Assembly (NCBI RefSeq): GCF_003931795.1 | Contig: NZ_CP034234.1 | Location: forward strand, 372,001 to 436,000 | Length of the DNA: 64,000 bases | DNA from: Erysipelothrix piscisicarius | GTDB taxonomy: Bacteria; Bacillota_I; Bacilli_A; Erysipelotrichales; Erysipelotrichaceae | Reading direction: 5' to 3' | Shown here: positions 33,951 through 44,148 of the stretch, piece after piece | Layout: each line of letters begins with the position of its first letter | Numbering within the stretch: position 1 is the first letter of the stretch | The notes under the pieces: generated by a model | What the model was told of the DNA's origin: nothing | What the model saw: only the letters and a program-made list of their open reading frames with translations | The model's database searches: none | Translations under genes and position numbers: made by a program

Positions 33951-35091
33951 TTGTTTTGTAATAACGTCGGTGTTCGAAAATTGACTCGAGTGAATATTTC
34001 GAAGCATCACCTTCAAGCAATTGATGACTGCCATCTGTAACCAACCGTGATTCAAATTGTTTTTCATAATCAGGAATTGATAACTTTGTACGCTGATCAA
34101 GGTCATCTTGATGTGTCATGCACAAGTGTTTTTTGTAATTAGGTTGTAAGATCCCCGAGAAGAACTCGCCCACGGCACCAGAACCATAACTGTATAAACC
34201 AATACGATCTCCAGCATTTAAGGATCCTTGTTCGAGGAGACTAAGTAAACTTAAGTAGAGCGAACCGGTATAAATATTACCCACTTGACGATTGTAGAGT
34301 GTACTTGTTTTAAAGTTTTCAAACAATGCAGGGTGTGTTGCTTCATCTGCGATAAGTTTGAGTGTTTTTAATCCAAGTTTCGTATAAGGAATATGGAAAC
34401 AGATTGCTTTGAAATCCTCAAGATTTTGATCTGTTTTATTTAAATAATCTTCATATACGGTGGTGAATAGACGTTGGTACTGCTCATTTGAGTACTTCCC
34501 ATCTACAAAAGCAACATCACTATAATTCGGTCTCCAGAAATCCCAAATATCATCTGAAAAATAAGATGCATCTGCTTCAAGGGTCATGATTTTTGGATGT
34601 GCACTGACTAACATTGCGACTGATCCAACACCTTGTGTTGCTTCACCTCCGGTGTTAAGGCCGTATCGCGAAATGTCACTTGCGATTACGAGAACTTTTT
34701 TATTGGGATTTAAAGCGATATGTCCTTTTGCAAGTTGAAGACCCGCAGTTGCTCCATAGCACGCTTGTTTAATTTCAATACAACGGGCAAAAGGGTTAAT
34801 CCCCAATAATGTATGAATTGAGGTTGCGCCTGCTTTTGATTGGTCAATACCGGATTCTGTAGCGAGAATCACAAGGTCGATGGCCTCTTTATCCGCATCA
34901 TCTAATATTTTTGAAGCGGCATTCGCCCCCAAAGTAACGGTATCCTGTGATAGTGGACAGACAGCTTGTAGATCTTGTCCAAGTCCGAGAATATATTTGT
35001 TTGGATCAATCCCGCGTGCTTGCGCGAGATCCGCCATATCAATATACGTTAATGGGGCATAAAACCCTATTTTATCAAGTCCAATTTCCAT
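33946..35091 (-). CDS. mvaS: Hydroxymethylglutaryl-CoA synthase
   Basis: Condenses acetyl-CoA with acetoacetyl-CoA to HMG-CoA, the second step of the mevalonate route to isoprenoids. 381 aa, normal for bacterial MvaS. Visible: LDKIGFYAP at the N-terminus, ATESGIDQSKA with the catalytic Glu (about 79), EIKQACYGATAGLQLAKG with nucleophile Cys111, the SDISRYGL segment, HIPYTKLG with the catalytic His, and YSYGSGAVGEFFSG. AAGGAG precedes the ATG. It is divergent from the thiolase gene, which makes its substrate; the two promoters share about 260 bp. Confidence 0.95.
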   Translation of the reverse strand: MEIGLDKIGFYAPLTYIDMADLAQARGIDPNKYILGLGQDLQAVCPLSQDTVTLGANAASKILDDADKEAIDLVILATESGIDQSKAGATSIHTLLGINPFARCIEIKQACYGATAGLQLAKGHIALNPNKKVLVIASDISRYGLNTGGEATQGVGSVAMLVSAHPKIMTLEADASYFSDDIWDFWRPNYSDVAFVDGKYSNEQYQRLFTTVYEDYLNKTDQNLEDFKAICFHIPYTKLGLKTLKLIADEATHPALFENFKTSTLYNRQVGNIYTGSLYLSLLSLLEQGSLNAGDRIGLYSYGSGAVGEFFSGILQPNYKKHLCMTHQDDLDQRTKLSIPDYEKQFESRLVTDGSHQLLEGDASKYSLESIFEHRRYYKTK

Positions 35092-35119
35092 GGAATATCT
35101 CCTTTTTCAATATGCTTTC

Positions 35120-35148
35120 ATTATAATAGTCTCTTGGCTAATAAGCAA
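35120..35148 (-). promoter_or_regulatory. mvaS promoter
   Basis: Minus strand TTGCTT (35148-35143), 17-nt spacer, TATAAT (35125-35120). Confidence 0.78.
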
Positions 35149-35290
35149 AAATTATGTGTAATTCAAGAATAATTCACACGAAGTAGGGTATTTTAGGCAT
35201 AAACTTATGGTATCTTGTGTGAAAATGAGCGCTTTTTACGCTCAAATGGTAAACTAGGGTTCGAGATAGAGATAGGCGTTAAGGAAAATG

Positions 35291-35319
35291 TTGTGTTTAT
35301 AAATTGTAAACGGTATAAT
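35291..35319 (+). promoter_or_regulatory. Thiolase promoter
   Basis: TTGTGT (35291-35296), 17-nt spacer, TATAAT (35314-35319). The cre-like site at 35305-35318 overlaps the spacer and the -10. Confidence 0.8.
35305..35318 (+). promoter_or_regulatory. cre-like site over the thiolase -10
   Basis: TGTAAACGGTATAA matches the cre consensus TGWAANCGNTNWCA at 13 of 14 positions. Binding here would block RNA polymerase. Confidence 0.4.
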
Positions 35320-35351
35320 TGTCTAGCCGACATTTTAGAAGGAGTGATTTT

Positions 35352-36530
35352 TTGCGAGACGTAGTTATAGTCAGTGCTGCGCGCACTGCGATAGGTAAAT
35401 TCGGGGGAAGCTTCTTGAAGACTTCAGCGGTAGAATTAGGGACTGCAGTAATTAAAGAAGCGATTCATCGTGCAAAGATTTCGCCGGAAGATGTTGAATA
35501 CGTAGTAATGGGTAATGTCATCCAAACTGGATTGGGACAAAACCCTGCACGACAAGCATCGGTGTTTTCTGGAATTCCATATTCAACACCTGCCATGACC
35601 ATCAATGAGATGTGTGGATCGGGGATGAAGTCAATTCATCTTGGAATGCAATCCATTATGCTTGGTGAAAAGGATGTTGTAGTTGTGGGTGGTTTTGAGA
35701 ATATGTCACAAGCGCCTCATATAATAAAAAATGGTCGCTTTGGTTCGAAATTTCAAAACTTAGAGACAGAAGATACAATTCAAAAAGATGGTTTTGTTGA
35801 TGCGTTTACCAATGAGTTGATGGGTGTGACAGCAGAAACGGTTGCTGAACAGTTTCATATATCGCGTGAGGATCAAGATGCATTTGCATTAGAATCTCAA
35901 ATACGTGCAACGCGTGCACTTGAGGCGGGACTGTTTAAAGATGAAATTGTTCCTGTTAATAACGGACGTGAACTTATTGATACGGATGAGTTTATCCGAA
36001 CAAATTCAACCCTGAAAGGACTCCAACGATTAAAACCTAGTTTTAAATTAGACGGAACGGTTACTGCTGGAAATGCATCCGGGGTTAATGATGGTGCTGC
36101 TGCACTGATTTTAATGAGCCGTGAAAAGGCTGAAGCGATGGATTTAGAGATAATTGCGACAATTAAAGGTTTCTCAGAAGTTGGGGTTGAACCCGAAATC
36201 ATGGGATACGCACCTTACTATGCTGTAAAATCTTTAGTTGAGAAAACAAATACTGATTTAAATACCGTTGATCGTTTTGAATTAAACGAAGCATTTGCTT
36301 CACAATCCTTAGCGGTTTGTCGTGACTTAAATTTAGATTTAGATAAAGTGAATGTTAATGGGGGTGCGATTTCAATTGGTCATCCAATTGGTGCATCGGG
36401 CGCGCGTATTATGGTTACTTTAATCTATGAATTAATTCATTCAAATACAAAACGAGGAATTGCATCGTTATGTATTGGTGGCGGCATGGGTGTCGCAATG
36501 ATGATTGAACGTGAAGAACCTACTAAGTAG
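35352..36530 (+). CDS. thlA: Acetyl-CoA C-acetyltransferase (thiolase)
   Basis: Condenses two acetyl-CoA to acetoacetyl-CoA; with MvaS next door this starts the mevalonate pathway. 392 aa. Nucleophile Cys in INEMCGSGMKSI (about residue 88), SIGHPIGASGARI with the catalytic His near 348, and SLCIGGGMGVAM with the second Cys near 378. The start is TTG at 35352: AAGGAG (35338-35343) is 8 nt upstream and translation gives RDVVIVSAARTAIGKF, the normal thiolase N-terminus. The upstream in-frame ATG would add 11 residues and precede the ribosome site. Terminator overlaps the stop codon. Confidence 0.94.
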   Translation: MRDVVIVSAARTAIGKFGGSFLKTSAVELGTAVIKEAIHRAKISPEDVEYVVMGNVIQTGLGQNPARQASVFSGIPYSTPAMTINEMCGSGMKSIHLGMQSIMLGEKDVVVVGGFENMSQAPHIIKNGRFGSKFQNLETEDTIQKDGFVDAFTNELMGVTAETVAEQFHISREDQDAFALESQIRATRALEAGLFKDEIVPVNNGRELIDTDEFIRTNSTLKGLQRLKPSFKLDGTVTAGNASGVNDGAAALILMSREKAEAMDLEIIATIKGFSEVGVEPEIMGYAPYYAVKSLVEKTNTDLNTVDRFELNEAFASQSLAVCRDLNLDLDKVNVNGGAISIGHPIGASGARIMVTLIYELIHSNTKRGIASLCIGGGMGVAMMIEREEPTK

Positions 36531-36541
36531 GTTCTTTTTTG
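36514..36541 (+). terminator. Terminator overlapping the thiolase stop
   Basis: AAGAACCTA (36514-36522) pairs with TAGGTTCTT (36528-36536), then T6. The stop codon TAG is the first part of the right arm. Confidence 0.9.
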
Positions 36542-36566
36542 CAGGGATTATCGCGGTTGTTTAATA

Positions 36567-36595
36567 TTTAATCCTTGACATAACCATGCTATAAT
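36567..36595 (+). promoter_or_regulatory. gltX promoter
   Basis: TTTAAT (36567-36572), 17-nt spacer, TATAAT (36590-36595) with TGC before it (extended -10). The perfect TTGACA at 36575-36580 is too close to that -10 to be its partner. Confidence 0.65.
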
Positions 36596-36624
36596 AGTAT
36601 GGAATTTGGAAAGAGGTACTAAAA

Positions 36625-38070
36625 ATGAAAAAAGTTAGAGTTAGATATGCACCAAGTCCAACAGGATTTCTTCATATCGGTAACGCACGTACAGCGTTAT
36701 TTGATTATTTAGTGGCAAAACATCACGGTGGTGATTTTGTCCTACGTATTGAGGATACAGACATTGAACGTAATGTTGAGGGCGGTGAGGAATCACAACT
36801 TTATTTCTTAAACTGGTTAGGGATTGTACCTGATGAATCTCCAGACAAACCAAAACCAGAATATGCTCCATATCGTCAAATGGAACGTTTAGAAATTTAT
36901 AATGAATATGTGGAAAAGTTATTAGCGAGCGGTGATGCTTACAAGTGTTACTGTACTACGGAAGAACTTGATGAAGATTATAAGCGTCAAGTTGCGGCAG
37001 GACACCAATCAACACGCTACAGCCGTACGTGTCTTCACCTTGATGATGAAACCAAACAACGTTATGAAACAGAACAACGTCCTTACTCTGTAAGGTTGCG
37101 CGTTCCAACGGATGCGACATATACTTTTAATGATATGGTTCGTGGTGAAATCTCATTTGAGTCAAAAGATATCGGTGACTGGGTTATTGTGAAGTCAAAT
37201 GGTATTCCTACCTATAACTTTGCGGTTGTTATTGATGATCACTTGATGGAAATCTCCCATGTATTCCGTGGTGAAGAGCACATTTCAAATACACCAAAAC
37301 AAATGATGTTATATGAAATGTTTGGATGGGATATTCCGCTATTTGGACATATGACTTTAATCGTTAATGAAAACGGTAAGAAGTTATCCAAACGTGATAA
37401 TTCAGTTATGCAATACATCAGTCAATATAAAGATCAAGGGTATCTTCCTGAAGCAATGTTTAACTTTATGGCACTGCTTGGTTGGTCACCAAAGGGAGAA
37501 AAAGAACTCTTTACACATGAAGAACTCATTGCAGAATTTAGTGAGGATCGTTTATCAAAAGCGCCATCCATGTTTGATGTTACAAAACTTACTTGGATGA
37601 ATCATCAATACTTAAAAGAAAAAGAAGATGGTGAATGGCTAAGCTTTGTGAGACCATTTGCGGAAGCAGCACACGATCTTACAAACAAAGACGAAGCGTG
37701 GATTGAAAAGTGTTTACTTCTCTTTAAAGAACAATTGCAATATGGTGCAGAAATCGGTTCATTAATCGAACCCTACTTTGTTGAACCAGAATTAACCGAT
37801 TCAGAAAAAGAAGTTTTAGAGTGGGAAACAACACCTGTGGTTGCACAAGCATTCTTGAATAATTTACCAGAATCATGGGATGTGGATTCACTGAAAGAAG
37901 CATTTAATGCTGCGAAAACTGAATCTGGACTTAAAGGAAAACCGTTATTTATGGGATTACGTGTTAGTGCAACGCATCAAACACATGGACCTGATTTAAT
38001 GAGTGCGTTATATCTTTTAGGTCGAGACGTTGTTGAAAAACGTTTAAATGAATACATCAATAAAATTTAA
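36625..38070 (+). CDS. gltX: Glutamyl-tRNA synthetase
   Basis: Charges tRNA-Glu. 481 aa, normal class I synthetase. HIGH-type signature APSPTGFLHIGNARTA (residues 8-23), IEDTDIERN, the KMSKS-type loop KKLSKRDNSV (about 252-261), and the C-terminal anticodon-binding cage. AAAGAGG precedes ATG. There is no T-box before it; the leader is only about 25 nt. Its end overlaps the HD-domain gene by 23 nt. Confidence 0.96.
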   Translation: MKKVRVRYAPSPTGFLHIGNARTALFDYLVAKHHGGDFVLRIEDTDIERNVEGGEESQLYFLNWLGIVPDESPDKPKPEYAPYRQMERLEIYNEYVEKLLASGDAYKCYCTTEELDEDYKRQVAAGHQSTRYSRTCLHLDDETKQRYETEQRPYSVRLRVPTDATYTFNDMVRGEISFESKDIGDWVIVKSNGIPTYNFAVVIDDHLMEISHVFRGEEHISNTPKQMMLYEMFGWDIPLFGHMTLIVNENGKKLSKRDNSVMQYISQYKDQGYLPEAMFNFMALLGWSPKGEKELFTHEELIAEFSEDRLSKAPSMFDVTKLTWMNHQYLKEKEDGEWLSFVRPFAEAAHDLTNKDEAWIEKCLLLFKEQLQYGAEIGSLIEPYFVEPELTDSEKEVLEWETTPVVAQAFLNNLPESWDVDSLKEAFNAAKTESGLKGKPLFMGLRVSATHQTHGPDLMSALYLLGRDVVEKRLNEYINKI

Positions 38071-39280
38071 ACCAACTTCCGAGCACAAGGTCTTACGAGA
38101 TCCTGTGCACGGATACATTCATGTACATCATCAAGTTATTTGGGATCTGATTAACTCACCAGAATTTCAAAGACTAAGACGCATCCATCAATTAGGTGGA
38201 ACAAATCAAGTTTATCATGGCGCAGAACATTCGCGTTTCTCTCATTCAGTTGGAGTATACGAAGTGGTTCGCTTAATGATTGAAAATGTGAACGGATTGT
38301 CGGATACACTTTCAGATTTGGAACATATTGCATTATTATGTGCCGGTTTGCTTCATGATGTGGGTCATGGCCCTTTTTCTCATGCTTTCGAATCTGTGAC
38401 ATCGGTTAATCACGAAAAGTTTACGGATCGAATTATTCTAGAGGACACACAGGTTCATAAGATTCTTGTTGAGGCGCATCCAGAGTTGCCGCAACTGGTT
38501 GCAGATATTATCGCGCACCGTCATTCGCGCAAACTCTTGACACAAATTATTTCAAGTCAATTGGATGCAGATCGCATGGATTATCTCCTGCGTGATTCAT
38601 ACTTTACGGGTGTTAGTTATGGTGAATTTGATTTATCTCGTATTTTAAGAACACTTATTGTAATTGATGATAAGCTTGTGGTAAAAGAGAGTGGAATTCA
38701 TGCGGTTGAAGACTATATTATGGCTCGCTATCAGATGTACTGGCAGGTCTACCTTCATCCAACGTCACGAAGTTTTGAGATGATTCTTTTCGCAATTTTT
38801 GAACGAATGAAAGATTTGGTTCATGAGGGTAAAGCATTAGGGAATGAGTTATCGTTTTTCAAACCCTTTGTTTCGGGGGGGGAAATTAGTACTCAAGAAC
38901 ATTTTGAATTGGATGAATCGACCTGCTATGCCGGATTTATGTCCTTAACGAAATCTAAAGATCCCATCCTAAAAGACTTAGCGTTACGTCTTTTAAATCG
39001 TAAACTCTTTAAATATGAAGATCTCGAGTCTTCACAACAATTTGATGCGATTAAAGAACGGGTACAAAGTGCCGGTTTTGATAATCGCTACTATGTTATT
39101 AGTGATCAACAATCGCAAATCCTTTATTCACCTTATGTTGAAAATGGTGAAGAGGGGTTATGGGTTGTCCTAAAAAACGGTACACTTGTAGAATTAACCA
39201 GCGCATCCTCAATCGTTCGGGGATTCGCGACGGGTGAAAAGAAACAGGACGAAAAGATTTTCTACCCTGAGGAGGTATAA
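38048..39280 (+). CDS. HD-domain phosphohydrolase (YwfO/SAMHD1-like)
   Basis: 410-aa HD hydrolase of the family that removes triphosphate from dNTPs or phosphate from related nucleotides. Visible: LRDPVHGYIHVH (about 16-27), first metal His in HGAEHSRFSHSVGVY, the HD pair in GLLHDVGHGPFSHAFE, and the last Asp in QLDADRMDYLLRDSYFTG. All four metal ligands are present. ATG 38048 overlaps gltX by 23 nt and has no clear ribosome site, so translation depends on coupling. A GAGGAGG at its end serves the next gene. Confidence 0.9.
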   Translation: MNTSIKFKPTSEHKVLRDPVHGYIHVHHQVIWDLINSPEFQRLRRIHQLGGTNQVYHGAEHSRFSHSVGVYEVVRLMIENVNGLSDTLSDLEHIALLCAGLLHDVGHGPFSHAFESVTSVNHEKFTDRIILEDTQVHKILVEAHPELPQLVADIIAHRHSRKLLTQIISSQLDADRMDYLLRDSYFTGVSYGEFDLSRILRTLIVIDDKLVVKESGIHAVEDYIMARYQMYWQVYLHPTSRSFEMILFAIFERMKDLVHEGKALGNELSFFKPFVSGGEISTQEHFELDESTCYAGFMSLTKSKDPILKDLALRLLNRKLFKYEDLESSQQFDAIKERVQSAGFDNRYYVISDQQSQILYSPYVENGEEGLWVVLKNGTLVELTSASSIVRGFATGEKKQDEKIFYPEEV

Positions 39281-39282
39281 TC

Positions 39283-40503
39283 ATGAAAAAACAAACATAT
39301 ATCAATATTCGTGAAAAGGTGATGAATGAATTGCCTGAAAAGACAGTTACGTTTTTATTCAGCGGATGCGGCGTTCGTCGTTCAGCAGATGCGGAATACC
39401 CTTTCTCAGCGAATCGAAACTTTTATTATGTAACCGGTATTGAAGAACCTGAAGCGGTTGTTGTTTTTGAAAAAGAAACAAATCATGAAATCCTATTTTT
39501 ACGTGAAATTAATCCAGACATGGAAAAATGGGTAGGATATTTTATGACAAAAGAAGAAGCGCAAACAATTTCGGGGATTGAAGATGTCCGTTACTTTAAT
39601 GAATTTGATGCGTATGTAACATCAGTTTTAGATTCAGGACTCTCAATTGGAGTTGATATGGATCACGATACCATTGGCGATGTTGAACATTCATCCGGTC
39701 TTGTCTTTGCGGATGCGGTAGGCGAAGAAAATGTTGTGGATATTTTTGAATGTCTTGTACGTTGTCGCCAAATGAAACATCCTGAAGAAGTGGAAGCCAT
39801 TCGTCACGCGATTGATGTAACGGATCATGCAATCAAAGCAATGGTAGAAGAAATGAAACCAGGTGCCAATGAAAATGACATGGCTGCGCGCTTTTTATAT
39901 GAAGGCAATAAGGCCCACGGCGATTTAATGTTTGACACAATTTGCGCAAGTGGTAAGAATGCGACCGTGCTTCATTACATTTCAAACAATCAACCGTTAA
40001 ATGATGGCGAACTTGTTTTACTTGACTTAGGCATTCGTGTTAATGGTTATGGTGCCGATATTTCTCGTACGTTCCCAATCAATGGAACGTTTACACCACG
40101 CCAAAAAGAAGTTTATCAAGAAGTCTTGAATACGTTCCACATCATTAATGAATCGGTTAAACCTGGTATTTCAATTATGGAATTAAATGAAATCTCAAAA
40201 GAAACATTAGGACAATCATGTATTAAACTCGGACTAATCGATAATATTGAGGAAGTAGGGCGTTACTACTATCACAGTATTGGTCATTCACTTGGTTTGG
40301 ACACACATGATGTTTGGATTGATCGTGGCCAACCCTTAGTACCGGGTAATGTTATTACAAATGAACCGGGCCTCTATATCGCTGAAGAAGGTATTGGAAT
40401 TCGCATTGAAACAGACCTACTTGTAACGGAAAATGGATGTGAAGATTTAGCCCCACAAATCATGCGAGAAATAAGTGAAATCGAAGCGTATTTTGTGAAG
40501 TAA
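39283..40503 (+). CDS. pepP: M24-family aminopeptidase P (Xaa-Pro aminopeptidase)
   Basis: Metallopeptidase that removes an N-terminal residue before proline. 406 aa: N-terminal creatinase-like domain (about 1-165) and catalytic pita-bread domain (about 170-406). Metal ligands are all visible: LLDLGI (Asp), GADISRTFP (Asp), YYHSIGHSLGLDTHD (His), ITNEPGLYI (Glu) and GIRIETDLLV (Glu). GAGGAGG precedes the ATG, 2 nt after the HD gene ends. Third gene of the gltX operon. Confidence 0.93.
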   Translation: MKKQTYINIREKVMNELPEKTVTFLFSGCGVRRSADAEYPFSANRNFYYVTGIEEPEAVVVFEKETNHEILFLREINPDMEKWVGYFMTKEEAQTISGIEDVRYFNEFDAYVTSVLDSGLSIGVDMDHDTIGDVEHSSGLVFADAVGEENVVDIFECLVRCRQMKHPEEVEAIRHAIDVTDHAIKAMVEEMKPGANENDMAARFLYEGNKAHGDLMFDTICASGKNATVLHYISNNQPLNDGELVLLDLGIRVNGYGADISRTFPINGTFTPRQKEVYQEVLNTFHIINESVKPGISIMELNEISKETLGQSCIKLGLIDNIEEVGRYYYHSIGHSLGLDTHDVWIDRGQPLVPGNVITNEPGLYIAEEGIGIRIETDLLVTENGCEDLAPQIMREISEIEAYFVK

Positions 40504-40518
40504 TGTGAATGTAAAATG

Positions 40519-40547
40519 AAAGTGTGTGTATTGAAGCACACTTTTTT
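40519..40547 (+). terminator. Terminator after pepP
   Basis: AAAGTGTG (40519-40526) pairs with CACACTTT (40537-40544), then T tract. Confidence 0.85.
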
Positions 40548-40566
40548 ACTTTATGTAATAAACATG

Positions 40567-40594
40567 TTGACATTGTTGTTCAAAGCCATATAAT
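40567..40594 (+). promoter_or_regulatory. Promoter of the DUF1934 gene
   Basis: TTGACA (40567-40572), 16-nt spacer, TATAAT (40589-40594), both consensus hexamers. The GTG codon at 40601 is 6 nt after the -10, so transcription should start at or near it. Confidence 0.88.
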
Positions 40595-40600
40595 ACATAG

Positions 40601-41002
40601 GTGAAATACGTAAGGGGGATCTCCATTAAAACTAAAGTCACTATTAAGCAAAAGTCTCGTGATGAATCCATTCATCACACCGATACCCAAGCCGATCTCA
40701 TAAACTATGGACCGTATCAACGCATAATGTATGACGAAGAAGATGCATATGTTATTCTTGATTTCACCAATGATGAAGTATCATTTAAGCGGCAAGGGGA
40801 ATGGTTAACACAAGGTGTTTTCTGTAAAGGCGAACAAACAGAGTTGCTCGTCTCAAGCGCACAGGGAATTATCGTGTTCGAGGTTGAAGTAGAAACATTA
40901 GAAATTAGAAGTGGTCTTCTTTATATGAGGTATCATTTGAAGCAAGCTGGGTCACACGTTGATACGCTTGAATTCGAATGTAGGTGGGAACCGGAGGTAT
41001 AA
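40601..41002 (+). CDS. DUF1934 (YwiB-like) beta-barrel protein
   Basis: 133-aa protein (if GTG 40601 is used) of the DUF1934/YwiB family, a small lipocalin-like beta-barrel of unknown function. Visible: alternating strands such as DAYVILDFTNDEVSFKRQG and a C-terminal LLYMRYHLKQAG. The start is uncertain. GTG 40601 lies at the predicted transcription start and has no upstream leader (leaderless). A purine-rich AAGGGGG at 40612-40618 is downstream of it and would suit only a rare ATT start at 40625 (giving IKTKVTIKQKS). It is 3 nt before rpoE, a neighbourhood also seen in Bacillus. Confidence 0.78.
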   Translation: MKYVRGISIKTKVTIKQKSRDESIHHTDTQADLINYGPYQRIMYDEEDAYVILDFTNDEVSFKRQGEWLTQGVFCKGEQTELLVSSAQGIIVFEVEVETLEIRSGLLYMRYHLKQAGSHVDTLEFECRWEPEV

Positions 41003-41005
41003 ACT

Positions 41006-41326
41006 ATGTCATCAAAATCATTAAGTGATATTGCATATGAAAAATTAAAACGAAAACGTAAGGAAATTGTATTTAGTAAATTATGGAAAGAAGTCGCTGA
41101 AGAAGTGAATTTTTCTGAGGAAATTTCAAAACGAAAAGTGGCATCATTCTATAATGCAATGATGATGGATTCACGATTTATCTCATTAGAAGGAAATAAA
41201 TGGGATTTACGCGAACGTCATACTTTAGAAAGTTTACAAATCGACCCTGATTTATTAGATACTTATGACGATTATGATGAAGATTGCGAAGAATTTGAGA
41301 TTGTTCCAAGCATTGAAGAAGAATAA
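41006..41326 (+). CDS. rpoE: RNA polymerase delta subunit
   Basis: Firmicute-specific delta factor that lowers non-specific binding and speeds RNA polymerase recycling. 106 aa, shorter than the roughly 170 of Bacillus. The N-terminal HARE-HTH domain is visible (SLSDIAYEKLKRKRKEIVF, FSKLWKEVAEEV, then KVASFYNAMMMDSRFISLEGNKWDL up to about residue 70). The acidic tail (DDYDEDCEEFEIV) is truncated relative to Bacillus. A ribosome site GGAGG lies within the end of the previous gene. It is followed by pyrG, as in Bacillus. Confidence 0.93.
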   Translation: MSSKSLSDIAYEKLKRKRKEIVFSKLWKEVAEEVNFSEEISKRKVASFYNAMMMDSRFISLEGNKWDLRERHTLESLQIDPDLLDTYDDYDEDCEEFEIVPSIEEE

Positions 41327-41339
41327 TTGAAGTCTTTGG

Positions 41340-43056
<1,717 letters not shown>

Positions 43057-43083
43057 ATATATAAATAGGAGGAATTTATTATT

Positions 43084-43950
43084 ATGGCATTAGTATCAGC
43101 TAAAGGCATTTTGGAAGCAGCACGTGACGGACACTACGCTGTACCAGCAATCAACATTAATAACTTAGAGTGGACAAAAGCAGTTCTTCTTCAAGCAGAA
43201 GAAATGAAATCACCAATCTTGTTAGCAGTATCAGAAGGTGCTGGTAAATATATGACAGGTTACAAAACAATCGTTGGTATGGTAAACGGTATGTTAGAAG
43301 AACTAAATATTACAGTTCCAGTAGCATTACACTTAGACCACGGTAGTTTTGAAGGTGCTAAAGAATGCATCGAAGCAGGATTCACATCAGTAATGTATGA
43401 TGGATCACACTTACCATTCGAAGAAAACTTAGCACAAACAAAAGCAATCGTTGAATTAGCACATTCAAAAGGTGTTTCAGTTGAAGCTGAAGTAGGTTCA
43501 ATCGGTGGAGAAGAAGACGGAATCATCGGTACAGGTGAACTTGCAGACCCTGCAGAATGTAAAACAATCGCTGACACAGGAATTGATTTCCTAGCAGCTG
43601 GTATTGGTAACATTCACGGTAAATACCCAGAAAACTGGGCAGGTTTAAGCTTTGAAACTTTAGAAGCAATTAAAGCTGCTACAGGAAGCATTCCTTTAGT
43701 ATTACACGGTGGTTCAGGAATTCCTGAAGACCAAATCAAAAAAGCAATCGCATTAGGTGTTTCAAAAATTAACGTTAACACAGAATGTCAATTAGTATTT
43801 GCTGAAGCAACACGTAAATACATCGAATCAGGTAAAGATTTAGAAGGTAAAGGATTTGACCCTCGTAAACTTTTAGCTCCAGGTACCGATGCAATCCGTG
43901 CAACAGTTAAAGAAAAAATTGATATGATGGGTTCAGCTAACAAAGCTTAA
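43084..43950 (+). CDS. fba: Class II fructose-1,6-bisphosphate aldolase
   Basis: Zinc-dependent aldolase of glycolysis/gluconeogenesis. 288 aa. Zinc ligands and catalytic motifs: AININ at the N-terminus, LHLDHGSFEGAKE (about 80-92), EAEVGSIGGEEDG, IGNIHGKYP and LHGGSGIPEDQI. AGGAGG precedes the ATG. Codon use is the most regular in the window (GGT, GAA and CGT favoured), as expected for a highly expressed gene. The rpoE-pyrG-fba order matches other Firmicutes. Closed by a terminator. Confidence 0.97.
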   Translation: MALVSAKGILEAARDGHYAVPAININNLEWTKAVLLQAEEMKSPILLAVSEGAGKYMTGYKTIVGMVNGMLEELNITVPVALHLDHGSFEGAKECIEAGFTSVMYDGSHLPFEENLAQTKAIVELAHSKGVSVEAEVGSIGGEEDGIIGTGELADPAECKTIADTGIDFLAAGIGNIHGKYPENWAGLSFETLEAIKAATGSIPLVLHGGSGIPEDQIKKAIALGVSKINVNTECQLVFAEATRKYIESGKDLEGKGFDPRKLLAPGTDAIRATVKEKIDMMGSANKA

Positions 43951-43964
43951 TTCGATACATATAT

Positions 43965-44001
43965 AAAACCATTGGCATCGTATGATGTCGATGGTTTTTT
44001 T
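43965..44001 (+). terminator. Terminator after fba
   Basis: AAAACCAT (43965-43972) pairs with ATGGTTTT (43991-43998), with further pairing of GCATC/GATG inside, then T tract. Confidence 0.85.
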
Positions 44002-44038
44002 GTGCAATCATGTCGGTTATAAACAAAGTTGACCAAAC

Positions 44039-44052
44039 TGAAACCGATTTAA
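44039..44052 (+). promoter_or_regulatory. cre-like site upstream of the formate transporter
   Basis: TGAAACCGATTTAA matches the cre consensus at 13 of 14 positions. Confidence 0.35.
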
Positions 44053-44072
44053 ATTAAAGATGCGTTAATATT

Positions 44073-44085
44073 CACAAACTTTGTG
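44073..44085. promoter_or_regulatory. Palindrome upstream of the formate transporter
   Basis: CACAAACTTTGTG is a perfect 6-1-6 inverted repeat in the leader or promoter region of a fermentation gene. Possible operator; regulator unknown. Confidence 0.4.
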
Positions 44086-44148
44086 GATGTACCCTTGAAT
44101 TGCCGGCCATCTCAACGTAAGATTACATTTGGAACTTGGAGGAGACTT

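Noticed and set aside
36575..36595. TTGACA and TATAAT before gltX as one promoter
   Set aside because: The two hexamers are only 9 nt apart. TTTAAT at 36567 gives a proper 17-nt spacer.
36596..36624. T-box before gltX, since it is a tRNA synthetase gene
   Set aside because: The space between promoter and start is about 25 nt, too short for a T-box.
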